Below are positions 1 through 5,846 of a stretch of DNA of 9,549 nucleotides, in pieces. A program made the translations under genes and the position numbers. Positions within the stretch are counted from its first letter, which is position 1. Each line of letters starts with the position of its first letter. The notes beneath the pieces were generated by a model. The model had not been told where the DNA came from. It was given only the letters and a program-made list of their open reading frames with translations, and did not search any database. The DNA lies in NCBI GenBank assembly GCA_023254985.1, contig JALRJT010000203.1, positions 1 through 9,549 on the forward strand, read 5' to 3'. Source of the DNA: Ilumatobacteraceae bacterium. GTDB taxonomy: Bacteria; Actinomycetota; Acidimicrobiia; Acidimicrobiales; Ilumatobacteraceae.

Positions 1-102
1 GAGCTTCCATGCACCATCCGAGATCGACAATGTCGTGTTGGGATCGGCGAGCGCGATCATCTGCTCGATGGTGAGCCCAACGTCGCCAGCGACGATGTTC
101 AT
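1..102 (-). CDS. Start of a putative histidine/aromatic amino acid ammonia-lyase family protein (partial)
   Basis: Only the first 34 codons are in the window, and the gene runs off the left edge. The ATG at 102-100 overlaps the TGA of the cyclodeaminase-family gene in an ATGA junction, so the two are probably translationally coupled in one operon. The visible N-terminus includes LTIEQMIALADP followed by a short strand-like TTLSISDGAWKL. This matches the usual opening of histidine/phenylalanine ammonia-lyases, where an LT(L/I)EQ helix is followed by a V-x-L-s-x-x-A segment. The MIO-forming Ala-Ser-Gly, which would prove the family, lies outside the window. If correct, the enzyme would eliminate ammonia from an alpha- or beta-amino acid. 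That a fourth operon gene starts here is well supported; the family assignment is tentative. Confidence 0.5.
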   Translation of the reverse strand, partial: MNIVAGDVGLTIEQMIALADPNTTLSISDGAWKL

Positions 103-1115
103 GAGTAGCGCAACTTCTGTCCAATGCCGAGTGCCGCCGCCTTGCGCAACATCGCATGCCCCAAGGCAATGTCCGAGAGTGACAGCCCCCGGTGCCACAA
201 CAGAGTCGTCTCGTCATCGCTCTCGCGACCCGCACGATCTCCGACGACGACCTGGCACAACTCGCCGTGGAGGGTCGACTCGCTCAACAGACCTTGTTCG
301 ACGTGTGCGCGAAGTGAACCGAACTTTCCACCCTTGCACTGCCCCCAGTCGTCGACAACGACTTTGTCCATGATCGTGAGGAGGTCGAGATCGACCGCGC
401 TCATCGTTCCGTACGGCACAACGAACGCACCACGCGCGATCCACTCGGTTCGCAGATGCACCTCAGGGCGCGCGAGTCGAGATGCCTCCACGATCACGTC
501 GGCGCCACGCACACAGGCCTCCCAGTCCGTCGTCGCCACGACAGGTTTGCCAAGATCCTCCGAGAGCCTCCGCGCGAACGCCTCACGACTCTCGGTTCGC
601 AACGAGTGCACGCGAATCTCGTCGAAGTCGAACAAGTGGTCGAGGAGCCGAACGTTCCAATACGCGGTGCCCCGAGCACCAATGTGGCCGAGCACCTTGG
701 ACCCCTTGCGCGCGAGATGCTTCGCGCCGAGTGCGGTCACCGCACCTGTGCGCATGTCGGTGAGAAACGACGCGTCGACCACCGCTCGCGGCTGGCCTGT
801 TCGTCGATCCATCAAGTTGAGCAGTGCGAGCTCACTCGGCAGTCCAACCTTGTAATTGTCGACGAAGTCGCCGACGACCTTCACTCCCGCGAGATCGATG
901 TCGCCGCCGAGCGAACCACGCAGGACATTGAAGTGTCCGTTGGACACACCCGGCTCCAGGTGCACCCGCGGTTCGATGACCGCTTCGCCAGCACCCTGGA
1001 GGCGAAGACCGCCTTCGACGGCATCCAAGATCTCGTCGTTGGTCAGTTCGAGTCGCTCGACATCCAACCGACTGAGATAGTCGATCCACGACTCGGGCAA
1101 CTGCTCGTGCGACAT
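99..1115 (-). CDS. Ornithine cyclodeaminase/mu-crystallin family NAD(P)-dependent enzyme
   Basis: This 338-residue protein has the normal length for the ornithine cyclodeaminase/mu-crystallin family. Members act on amino or imino acids with NAD(P)H: ornithine or lysine cyclodeaminase, archaeal alanine dehydrogenase, ketimine reductase, EutC and SbnB. Residues 1-130 form the substrate/dimerisation half, with AGVKVVGDFVDN (76-87, candidate substrate Lys79), GLP (91-93) and the family signature TDMRTGAVTALGAKHLA (119-135). The Rossmann segment follows, with VLGHIGARGTA (141-151) and the second strand at EIRVHSLRT (166-174). The region 228-262 (RGAFVVPYG to VVVDDWGQCKG) is the conserved substrate/cofactor hinge. 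The ATG at 1115-1113 lies 6 bp after the stop of the racemase-like gene, behind a weak GAAGAA. Its TGA overlaps the next start. True ornithine cyclodeaminase activity is not implied; the context of an acyltransferase, a racemase and a lyase suggests another amino acid substrate. Confidence 0.88.
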   Translation of the reverse strand: MSHEQLPESWIDYLSRLDVERLELTNDEILDAVEGGLRLQGAGEAVIEPRVHLEPGVSNGHFNVLRGSLGGDIDLAGVKVVGDFVDNYKVGLPSELALLNLMDRRTGQPRAVVDASFLTDMRTGAVTALGAKHLARKGSKVLGHIGARGTAYWNVRLLDHLFDFDEIRVHSLRTESREAFARRLSEDLGKPVVATTDWEACVRGADVIVEASRLARPEVHLRTEWIARGAFVVPYGTMSAVDLDLLTIMDKVVVDDWGQCKGGKFGSLRAHVEQGLLSESTLHGELCQVVVGDRAGRESDDETTLLWHRGLSLSDIALGHAMLRKAAALGIGQKLRYS

Positions 1116-1121
1116 CGTTCT

Positions 1122-2225
1122 TCAGTCAATCGCGATCGACGACACGCTGGAAGTGAACGCATCGAGGACCGCAGGAATCGGCGTCACGCCGATGCCGGGA
1201 CCGTTCGGGACGTCAATGTAGCCGTCACGCAGTTCGAACGGAGTCGTAACGTCGGTGGTGAAATAGCGCTTCGAGGCCGACGTGTCGCCGGGCAAGGTGA
1301 ACCCGGGAAGCGCAGCAAGCGCGAGATTCGCCGCTCGACCAATCCCCGTTTCAAGCATGCCACCACACCACACGGGAACTCCTCGAGACAGGCACAGATC
1401 ATGGATCTTCTTGGCTTCGACATACCCGCCGACGCGACCGGGCTTAATGTTGATGATCGAACACGCACCGATGTCGAGCGCCCCACGAGCAACTTCCACC
1501 GTCGTGATCGACTCATCCAGACAGATCGGCGTGCGCACACGCTTCACCAAGTCGACGTTGCCGACGAGATCTTCTTCGGGAAGCGGCTGTTCGATCAACA
1601 GCAAGTTGAACTCGTCCAATCGAGCGAGATGCTCGGCGTCCTCCACTCGATATGCGGCGTTGGCATCGACCTGCAGCAACATGTCGTCACCAAAGGCGTT
1701 GCGCACTGCACGAACGGGCTCGATGTCACGTCCTGGCTCGATCTTCAGCTTGATGCGCACGTAGCCGTCGGCGACGTAGCGACCGACGACGTCGAGGAGC
1801 GCATCGATCGACGGCTGAATGCCGACAGAGACCCCCGACGCGACGCGCGTTTGGGTTGCGCCAAGGTACGTCGCGAGCGACACACCGTCGAGCCGGGTGA
1901 AGTAGTCGAGCAGCGCAGCTTCGAGCGCGGCCTTGGCCATGTAGTTGCCACGGAATGCAGCCATCGAATCCAACACCGACTGGAGCGTCGAGTCCGGCGT
2001 GACGCACGGGATGAGGTATCGACGCAACACGTCCTCACAGCCGTCCACGTACTCAGACGAATAGAGGGGGTCGGTCATCGCCACGCACTCACCCCAGCCC
2101 TCTGCCCCGTCGCCGACCACGCGCACGTACAACAGGTGACGGTCGGTCTCCACACCGAACGACGTCTGGAACGGCGCGACAAGTTCGATGTGTGCGCGAC
2201 GAATCTCGATGCTGCGAATGGTCAT
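1122..2225 (-). CDS. menC: Enolase-superfamily o-succinylbenzoate synthase / N-succinylamino acid racemase (NSAR/OSBS group)
   Basis: At 367 residues this is full length for the NSAR/OSBS group of the enolase superfamily. An N-terminal capping domain (PFQTSFG at 18-24, GWGECVAM at 43-50) precedes a TIM barrel. All expected catalytic positions are present: the KxK pair Lys159/Lys161, metal ligands Asp187 (QVDAN), Glu212 (IEQP) and Asp237 (CLDES), and the opposite-face base Lys261 (NIKPGRVGG). The closing GGMLETGIGRA (288-298) and LPGDTSAS (311-318) are typical of this group rather than of dipeptide epimerases. Members dehydrate SHCHC in menaquinone synthesis, racemise N-succinyl amino acids, or do both. 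No other menaquinone gene is visible and the upstream partner is a GNAT enzyme, so racemisation of an N-acyl amino acid is the better inference; menC is only a family-level symbol. The ATG at 2225 overlaps the GNAT stop (ATGA) and has a good AAGGGG ribosome site 7 nt upstream. Confidence 0.9.
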   Translation of the reverse strand: MTIRSIEIRRAHIELVAPFQTSFGVETDRHLLYVRVVGDGAEGWGECVAMTDPLYSSEYVDGCEDVLRRYLIPCVTPDSTLQSVLDSMAAFRGNYMAKAALEAALLDYFTRLDGVSLATYLGATQTRVASGVSVGIQPSIDALLDVVGRYVADGYVRIKLKIEPGRDIEPVRAVRNAFGDDMLLQVDANAAYRVEDAEHLARLDEFNLLLIEQPLPEEDLVGNVDLVKRVRTPICLDESITTVEVARGALDIGACSIINIKPGRVGGYVEAKKIHDLCLSRGVPVWCGGMLETGIGRAANLALAALPGFTLPGDTSASKRYFTTDVTTPFELRDGYIDVPNGPGIGVTPIPAVLDAFTSSVSSIAID

Positions 2226-2965
2226 TGCGTCGCCCCTTGAGTCGCGTGCGACCTACGCAACACGTACTCGTAGTCTTCATTCAACCCGATCACGAACGCA
2301 CCTTGCTTCTCGGCATCGAGAAATGCGGCCCGCTGACTCGCCCTCCACCGTGCTGACTCCTCACGATCCCGCACGCGCAAGGCCTCGATGTCAGATGGGG
2401 TCGCGATGACCACATCGCCATGATCGGCAACAACGAAATTCGCTCGCCGGGGCGCTTCAGTAGTCGCCACATCCCACCGCACGAGCACCCGATCGCTTTG
2501 CTCACCCGCGTTGATGCCATCGTCGAGTTCACCGTAGAAGTTCTCGCGGTATCCGAGCACCCGTACCCCGAGCTTGACGATGTTGAACCACGCGTTGCGT
2601 CGGACCAGCGGATCGAACGTCCAAGTGACGGTGGCGAATCCGCGTTCCTTCGCCCACCTCCACTGGTGCACCTTGATCGCCTCGCCAATGCCATGGCCTG
2701 CGCGATGCGCGACAACTCCGGCGGCATGAGAGTGCAGGTTTGGCTGGGACTCCCCTTCGAGTGGGCGTCCGACGATGGCAAACGCCGCGCCGATCGGGTT
2801 TCCCCCCGATTCGACGATGGCGCCATACCCGCCGTTATGGAGAGAGGCCACGATGATCTCCGGCGAGACCATCGTCGTGACGCTCCAGACCTCGTCGAAG
2901 ACCTGCGAAATCACCGCCGCGTCGGCGGGACTCTGCGCCAAGCGAATTCGGAAGTCGACCGACAT
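2222..2965 (-). CDS. COG3375-type GNAT acyltransferase, likely partner of the racemase
   Basis: This 247-residue protein has a GNAT fold in residues 1-165 and a C-terminal extension characteristic of COG3375 proteins. The acyl-CoA loop is VVAHRAGHGIG (84-94). It is followed by WTFDPLVRRNAWFNIVKLG (115-133), the most recognisable family segment, and by SDRVLVRWDV (157-166). The extension includes a second conserved block around WRASQRAAF (207-215). Such proteins are encoded beside NSAR-type racemases. In Geobacillus kaustophilus a GNAT enzyme N-succinylates D-amino acids for the racemase, and the same role is inferred here. The acyl donor is not readable from sequence. The frame stays open far upstream (to 3538) through antisense of upp. 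The start is placed at the ATG at 2965 because the family similarity begins there and a TAGTGT -10 candidate sits 8 nt before it. The stop overlaps the next start. Confidence 0.85.
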   Translation of the reverse strand: MSVDFRIRLAQSPADAAVISQVFDEVWSVTTMVSPEIIVASLHNGGYGAIVESGGNPIGAAFAIVGRPLEGESQPNLHSHAAGVVAHRAGHGIGEAIKVHQWRWAKERGFATVTWTFDPLVRRNAWFNIVKLGVRVLGYRENFYGELDDGINAGEQSDRVLVRWDVATTEAPRRANFVVADHGDVVIATPSDIEALRVRDREESARWRASQRAAFLDAEKQGAFVIGLNEDYEYVLRRSHATQGATQ

Positions 2966-2973
2966 TGGTCGCC

Positions 2974-2979
2974 ACACTA
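2974..2979 (-). promoter_or_regulatory. Candidate -10 element (TAGTGT) for the GNAT-led operon
   Basis: Read on the minus strand, TAGTGT fits the actinobacterial TANNNT pattern and ends 8 nt before the GNAT ATG. Transcription would then begin within a base or two of the start codon. No good -35 hexamer is visible; that region would lie inside the start of upp. Confidence 0.4.
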
Positions 2980-3001
2980 CCGATCCGCAAAGATGGAGCA
3001 C

Positions 3002-3637
3002 ATGCCCGTCACCGTCACCGTCGTCGATCATCCCGTTGCCGCAGAGGCACTCACCAACCTGCGCGACCAGAACACCTCTAATCAAATGTTCCGCGCCGAG
3101 ATGCGCAGACTCTCCCTCGTCGTGATCGCCGAAGCGACACGCAACGTGCCGACGGAAAAGATTCGCGTCACGACACCACTCGCAGAGACCGATGGCGTGC
3201 GCATCGCGAAGCGACCAGTTCTCGTACCCATCCTGCGTGCCGGACTCGGCATGCTTCCCGCGGCGATGGAACTCCTCCCCGATGCAGACATCGCCGTCGT
3301 CGGAGTGCAGCGCGACGAAGCAACCCACGAGCCGAGTCAATACGTCGCCAAGTTGCCGACACGACTGAACGGCCGTCACTGTCTCGTACTCGACCCGATG
3401 CTTGCCACCGGCGGCTCGCTCGAACATGGCTGTCGGATCCTCGCCGAACGTGGTGCGCAACAACCGATCACGATCGCCTGCGTGCTCGCCGCCCCCGAGG
3501 GCATTGCATTCCTCGACAAGAGCGACATGGACTTGCACATCGTCACCGCGTCAGTTGATGAGCGATTGAATGAACATGCGTTCATCGTCCCCGGACTCGG
3601 AGACGCTGGCGACCGTCAATTCGGCCCGCCGAACTGA
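3002..3637 (+). CDS. upp: Uracil phosphoribosyltransferase
   Basis: The enzyme makes UMP from uracil and PRPP in cytosolic pyrimidine salvage. The 211-residue product is close to the family's usual 207-210. It opens with the VVDHPVAA segment and continues with LRDQNT and the TPLAET motif. VLVPILRAGLGM (about 73-84) precedes the PRPP loop LVLDPMLATGGS (about 128-139). The uracil-binding tail IVPGLGDAGDRQFG lies at the end and closes in PPN, much like the mycobacterial enzyme's FGPR. The ATG at 3002 is preferred because the family normally has 5-8 residues before DHP and GGAG lies 3 nt upstream. An in-frame ATG at 2993 would add three residues. The frame is open back to 2420, but that part is antisense to the GNAT gene. 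The stop directly abuts the stop of the convergent phosphofructokinase gene. Confidence 0.96.
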   Translation: MPVTVTVVDHPVAAEALTNLRDQNTSNQMFRAEMRRLSLVVIAEATRNVPTEKIRVTTPLAETDGVRIAKRPVLVPILRAGLGMLPAAMELLPDADIAVVGVQRDEATHEPSQYVAKLPTRLNGRHCLVLDPMLATGGSLEHGCRILAERGAQQPITIACVLAAPEGIAFLDKSDMDLHIVTASVDERLNEHAFIVPGLGDAGDRQFGPPN

Positions 3638-4672
3638 TCAGCCGAAGAAACTCTTCGCCACGTCGTCAAACAAGTCGCGATCGATGAATCGTGTCTTGCC
3701 TCGGGTGACGCTCATCGACTCCGCCACGATCTGCCCACACTTGAGCGCGACCATCTTTCCCCAGGCGTTGTCGTGGACGAGGCCAACCGCGCCGAGACCG
3801 AATCGCGTCGCGAGCACACGGTCATAACTCGTCGGCGTACCTCCGCGCTGAATGTGGCCGAGTTGCACGACGCGTGACTCATACCCCGTGCGCTTGGACA
3901 GTTCCGTTCCGATCACGTGTGAGAGGTCTCCGAGTTTTTCGTTCCCGTAGTGGTCGTTTCCACGTTCCGGCAGGGACAACGTGCCGGGCTTCGGCCGAGC
4001 GCCCTCGGCGACGACGACGACGGAGGCATACCGACCGCGCGCGTGACGACGGGTGACGATGGCCGCCAACTCGTCGATGTCGAACGGCACCTCAGGAACC
4101 ACGATCGCCGTCGCGCCACCGGCGATTCCCGCCTGCATTGCAATCCATCCCGTGTCACGCCCCATCACCTCGACGACCATCACTCGGTCGTGGCTCTCTG
4201 CCGTGGTGTGCAACCGGTCGATTGCGTCGGTGGCGATCTGTACCGCGGTCTGGAAACCGAACGTCGCGTCGGTGCCGACCACGTCGTTGTCGATCGTCTT
4301 GGGCACACCAATAACGGGCAGCCCATGATCGTCAGCCAACATCGAGGCAACGGTGAGCGAACCATTGCCACCAATCACAACGAGCGCGTCAAGACGCTCT
4401 GCGTTCATCGTCGCCCGCACTCGATCGACGCCACCATCGGAGTCGAATGGCCCACCTCGCCGGGTACCGAGGATGGTGCCACCCCGCGGCAGGATGCCCC
4501 GCACTTGAGCCGTGTCGAGTCGAACGCTGCGACCCTCCATGACGCCGTCCCACGCGTCGTAGAACCCCACGACCTCATCCCCGTGTTGGCCCTCGGCCTT
4601 TCGCACGATGGCGCGGATGACGGCGTTCAAACCTGGGCAATCCCCACCCCCAGTCAAGACGCCAATTCGCAC
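3638..4672 (-). CDS. pfkA: 6-phosphofructokinase (ATP- or PPi-dependent PFK-A family)
   Basis: This protein phosphorylates fructose 6-phosphate in glycolysis. A GTG at 4672 is chosen as the start, giving 344 residues beginning MRIGVLTGGGDCPGLNAVIR, the standard N-terminus. A further in-frame ATG at 4723 would add 17 atypical residues and would lie inside the regulator's inverted repeat. Key segments are GTRRGGPF (69-76), GGNGS (101-105), PKTIDND (124-130, with Asp128 as catalytic base), MGRDTGW (170-176) and LGHIQRGG (271-278). Gly104 is the ATP-type residue, while Lys125 is found in PPi enzymes and in actinobacterial ATP enzymes, so ATP is the likelier donor. Asn103 replaces the usual acidic residue. 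The gene is transcribed alone, divergent from the small regulator and convergent with upp. An AGG 9 nt before the GTG may be the ribosome site. Confidence 0.94.
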   Translation of the reverse strand: MRIGVLTGGGDCPGLNAVIRAIVRKAEGQHGDEVVGFYDAWDGVMEGRSVRLDTAQVRGILPRGGTILGTRRGGPFDSDGGVDRVRATMNAERLDALVVIGGNGSLTVASMLADDHGLPVIGVPKTIDNDVVGTDATFGFQTAVQIATDAIDRLHTTAESHDRVMVVEVMGRDTGWIAMQAGIAGGATAIVVPEVPFDIDELAAIVTRRHARGRYASVVVVAEGARPKPGTLSLPERGNDHYGNEKLGDLSHVIGTELSKRTGYESRVVQLGHIQRGGTPTSYDRVLATRFGLGAVGLVHDNAWGKMVALKCGQIVAESMSVTRGKTRFIDRDLFDDVAKSFFG

Positions 4673-4692
4673 GCAGATCAGCCTACGAGACA

Positions 4693-4698
4693 AGTATG
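4693..4698 (-). promoter_or_regulatory. Weak candidate -10 (CATACT) for the phosphofructokinase gene
   Basis: On the minus strand CATACT matches TATAAT at four of six positions and would start transcription near 4686. That leaves a leader of about 14 nt with an AGG before the GTG start. No convincing -35 is seen, and the region upstream contains the inverted repeat at 4716-4731, so the two divergent promoters may share control. Confidence 0.25.
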
Positions 4699-4715
4699 AA
4701 CCACTGGGCCAAATG

Positions 4716-4731
4716 TCGGACACTTGTCCGA
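4716..4731. promoter_or_regulatory. Perfect 16-nt inverted repeat, probable operator of the XRE regulator
   Basis: TCGGACACTTGTCCGA consists of two 7-nt arms that are exact reverse complements around a CT centre. It covers the expected -35 region of the regulator's promoter, 21 nt before its ATG, and lies upstream of the phosphofructokinase start on the other strand. The position suggests autorepression by the adjacent XRE protein, possibly also affecting the phosphofructokinase gene. The regulatory role is inferred from position. Confidence 0.55.
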
Positions 4732-4740
4732 GAAATGCCC

Positions 4741-4746
4741 TAGGGT
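4741..4746 (+). promoter_or_regulatory. Candidate -10 (TAGGGT) giving a leaderless XRE transcript
   Basis: TAGGGT fits TANNNT and is separated from the ATG at 4753 by exactly six bases. Transcription would therefore begin at or next to the start codon. The same hexamer serves the binding-protein gene at 5838-5843. The AGGG inside it could alternatively act as a ribosome site 8 nt before the ATG. Confidence 0.45.
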
Positions 4747-4752
4747 GAATCC

Positions 4753-5013
4753 ATGACTAAGACAGCAACCAAAAAACTTCCTGAAACCTCCCTCAAGCGC
4801 GACGTTTCGTCGATGCGTAAGGTTCTGGCAAATCGACTGTACGAACTCCGTACAGCGGCCGACTTGAGTCAGGCCGCACTTGCGGAAGCAGCAGGCATTG
4901 ACCGCAAGACGATCAATCGCATTGAGAACGGTCACTTCTCACCCGCGCTTGACACTCTCGTTCGCCTCGGTGTCGCACTCGGCGTGAAGCCTTCAGATTT
5001 CCTCAAGCACTAA
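4753..5013 (+). CDS. Small XRE-family helix-turn-helix regulator
   Basis: This 86-residue DNA-binding protein consists of little more than an HTH_3 domain. Residues 1-22 are a basic, probably flexible tail. Residues 25-84 form the five-helix Cro/C1 fold, with LSQAALAEAAGI (38-49) as helix 2 and turn, and DRKTINRIENGHFSPALDTL (50-69) as the recognition helix followed by the conserved I-E-N-G and P-x-L-x-T-L. No ligand or effector domain follows. An internal ATG at residue 21 would still leave the full HTH, but the TAGGGT element fits the first ATG. Its target is unknown. The inverted repeat just upstream makes autoregulation the simplest guess. No toxin-like partner is adjacent; the downstream neighbour is convergent. 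Confidence 0.9.
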   Translation: MTKTATKKLPETSLKRDVSSMRKVLANRLYELRTAADLSQAALAEAAGIDRKTINRIENGHFSPALDTLVRLGVALGVKPSDFLKH

Positions 5014-5025
5014 TCAAACGGTGCT

Positions 5026-5052
5026 CGCATCGCCGACCTAGTCGGTGATGCG
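5026..5052. terminator. Bidirectional hairpin between convergent genes
   Basis: Arms CGCATCGCCGAC (5026-5037) and GTCGGTGATGCG (5041-5052) pair over 12 positions with one imperfect pair (5032/5046, a G-U wobble in the plus-strand RNA). The loop CTA is the TAG stop of the minus-strand gene. It lies 13 bp past the regulator's stop and could end transcription from both sides. There is no U-tract on either side, so termination efficiency is uncertain. Confidence 0.55.
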
Positions 5053-5601
5053 TCCCAACACTCCTGCGAATCGCGCACACACGTCGGCGAGATCCGTCCA
5101 GAACTGCTCCGCAGCCTCCTGATTCGCCACAGGAGTCTGGGTCGTGGTTGACCGCGACAGTGCGTGGCGCATCGCCGCGTCGGAGAGCGCCGCGAAGCTG
5201 ACAGACGCACCCGCCAAGGACTCGCCGTCCTCGATGAAATCGGGCAGATTCAGTGCCGGTGCTGGACAGTGCAACGCCCGCACGTGATCAACGATGGGCC
5301 ACCAAAGTTCAGTGAATCCGATGACGAAATCCGCGGTAGCCAGTATGTCGGGGTCTGCGACCACGATCCGCGGGGCAATCTTGCGGACATGTGACGGCAG
5401 CGCGGCAACGTCTGCCGAACGCAATCGATGCGGTGGAACCGCACTCGCAATCTCCCATCTTGGAGTTAAACCCGCAGCATCAAGCGCACTGGTCAACAAG
5501 TGGGCACCAAAGACCGACACGCAGTCATTCGCGTCTGCCACCACGATTCCGCGGGAATCACCACCGAAAGCGCTCACCGATTGCACCGATACCCAACGCA
5601 C
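5038..5601 (-). CDS. Degenerate low-molecular-weight protein tyrosine phosphatase/arsenate reductase-like protein, probably catalytically dead
   Basis: This 187-residue protein aligns without gaps to the low-molecular-weight phosphatase start. VVADANDCVSVFGAHLL (20-36) occupies the place of the usual F-V-C-T-G-N-I-C-R-S-P-M-A-E-A-L-L. The nucleophilic Cys is Ala22 and the phosphate-binding Arg is Val28, while Asn25, the second Cys (27) and Ser29 remain. Later family features persist: SAVPP (53-57, near the usual S-A-G), LPSHVRKIAPRIV (68-80), ADFVIGFTELWW (90-101) and LPDF (119-122), where Asp121 may be the old general acid. Phosphatase activity is therefore unlikely; a phosphate-binding or regulatory role is conceivable. 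The start is the GTG at 5601, the most upstream plausible start, though the frame stays open further and no clear ribosome site is seen. No operon partner is evident. The family call is fairly confident; the function is unknown. Confidence 0.7.
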   Translation of the reverse strand: MRWVSVQSVSAFGGDSRGIVVADANDCVSVFGAHLLTSALDAAGLTPRWEIASAVPPHRLRSADVAALPSHVRKIAPRIVVADPDILATADFVIGFTELWWPIVDHVRALHCPAPALNLPDFIEDGESLAGASVSFAALSDAAMRHALSRSTTTQTPVANQEAAEQFWTDLADVCARFAGVLGRITD

Positions 5602-5812
5602 CGCACGAGCAAGAGTGTGCGACTGGGTTGTACCACAGTTTTCTATCGTACTAATAATGGTATGAATTCCCGATAATCATGCCCTGCTCGCACGCTGCTC
5701 AACACCCGGACTCAATCAGCCCGACCACCGACCAAACGCCGCGACTGGCACTCGGTCAACTCCGAGAAATCCCCACCGTTCAGGCTTTCTGGCCATCTAA
5801 ACCCAGCACCCA
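5602..5812. other. Intergenic stretch with no recognisable gene
   Basis: This divergent gap holds an AT-rich patch at about 5640-5680 that probably contains the minus-strand promoter of the phosphatase-like gene (TACGAT at 5645-5650 read on the minus strand, weak). The remainder shows no ORF with coding character, no RNA gene and only a 5-bp inverted repeat at 5751-5766 that is not distinctive. Confidence 0.5.
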
Positions 5813-5843
5813 TTGACAGAACGGGGCTGTGGATGACTAGGGT
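5813..5843 (+). promoter_or_regulatory. Promoter of the peptide-binding protein gene
   Basis: A perfect TTGACA (5813-5818) is followed after 19 nt by TAGGGT (5838-5843), which fits TANNNT. Transcription would start near 5850, giving a leader of roughly 28 nt. The spacer is longer than the optimal 17. An apparent in-frame ATG at 5833 lies between these elements and so cannot be the translation start. Confidence 0.6.
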
Positions 5844-5846
5844 ATG

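Noticed and set aside
1122..2225. A menaquinone-synthesis role for the racemase-like gene
   Set aside because: Residues alone allow it, but no other men gene is visible and the coupled neighbours are amino-acid-type enzymes, so it was not taken as the leading call.
456..2240. 594-residue open frame on the plus strand across the cyclodeaminase-like and racemase genes
   Set aside because: It is antisense to two genes with clear family motifs, has Arg/His-rich composition without any domain, and reflects codon bias of the opposite strand.
2420..2992. Upstream extension of the upp frame, giving 405 residues
   Set aside because: It is antisense to the GNAT gene, and Upp enzymes are about 210 residues.
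2966..3538. Upstream extension of the GNAT frame, giving 438 residues
   Set aside because: The added part is antisense to upp, and GNAT similarity starts at the ATG at 2965.
4673..4723. ATG start 17 codons upstream of the phosphofructokinase GTG
   Set aside because: The extra residues do not resemble the family, and the ATG lies within the inverted repeat at 4716-4731.
4753..5601. XRE regulator and phosphatase-like gene as a toxin-antitoxin pair
   Set aside because: They are convergent and separated by a terminator-like hairpin, and the second protein resembles a phosphatase and not a toxin.
5751..5766. CTCGG/CCGAG inverted repeat in the divergent gap
   Set aside because: Arms of 5 bp with a 6-nt loop are expected by chance, and it is not aligned with a promoter element.
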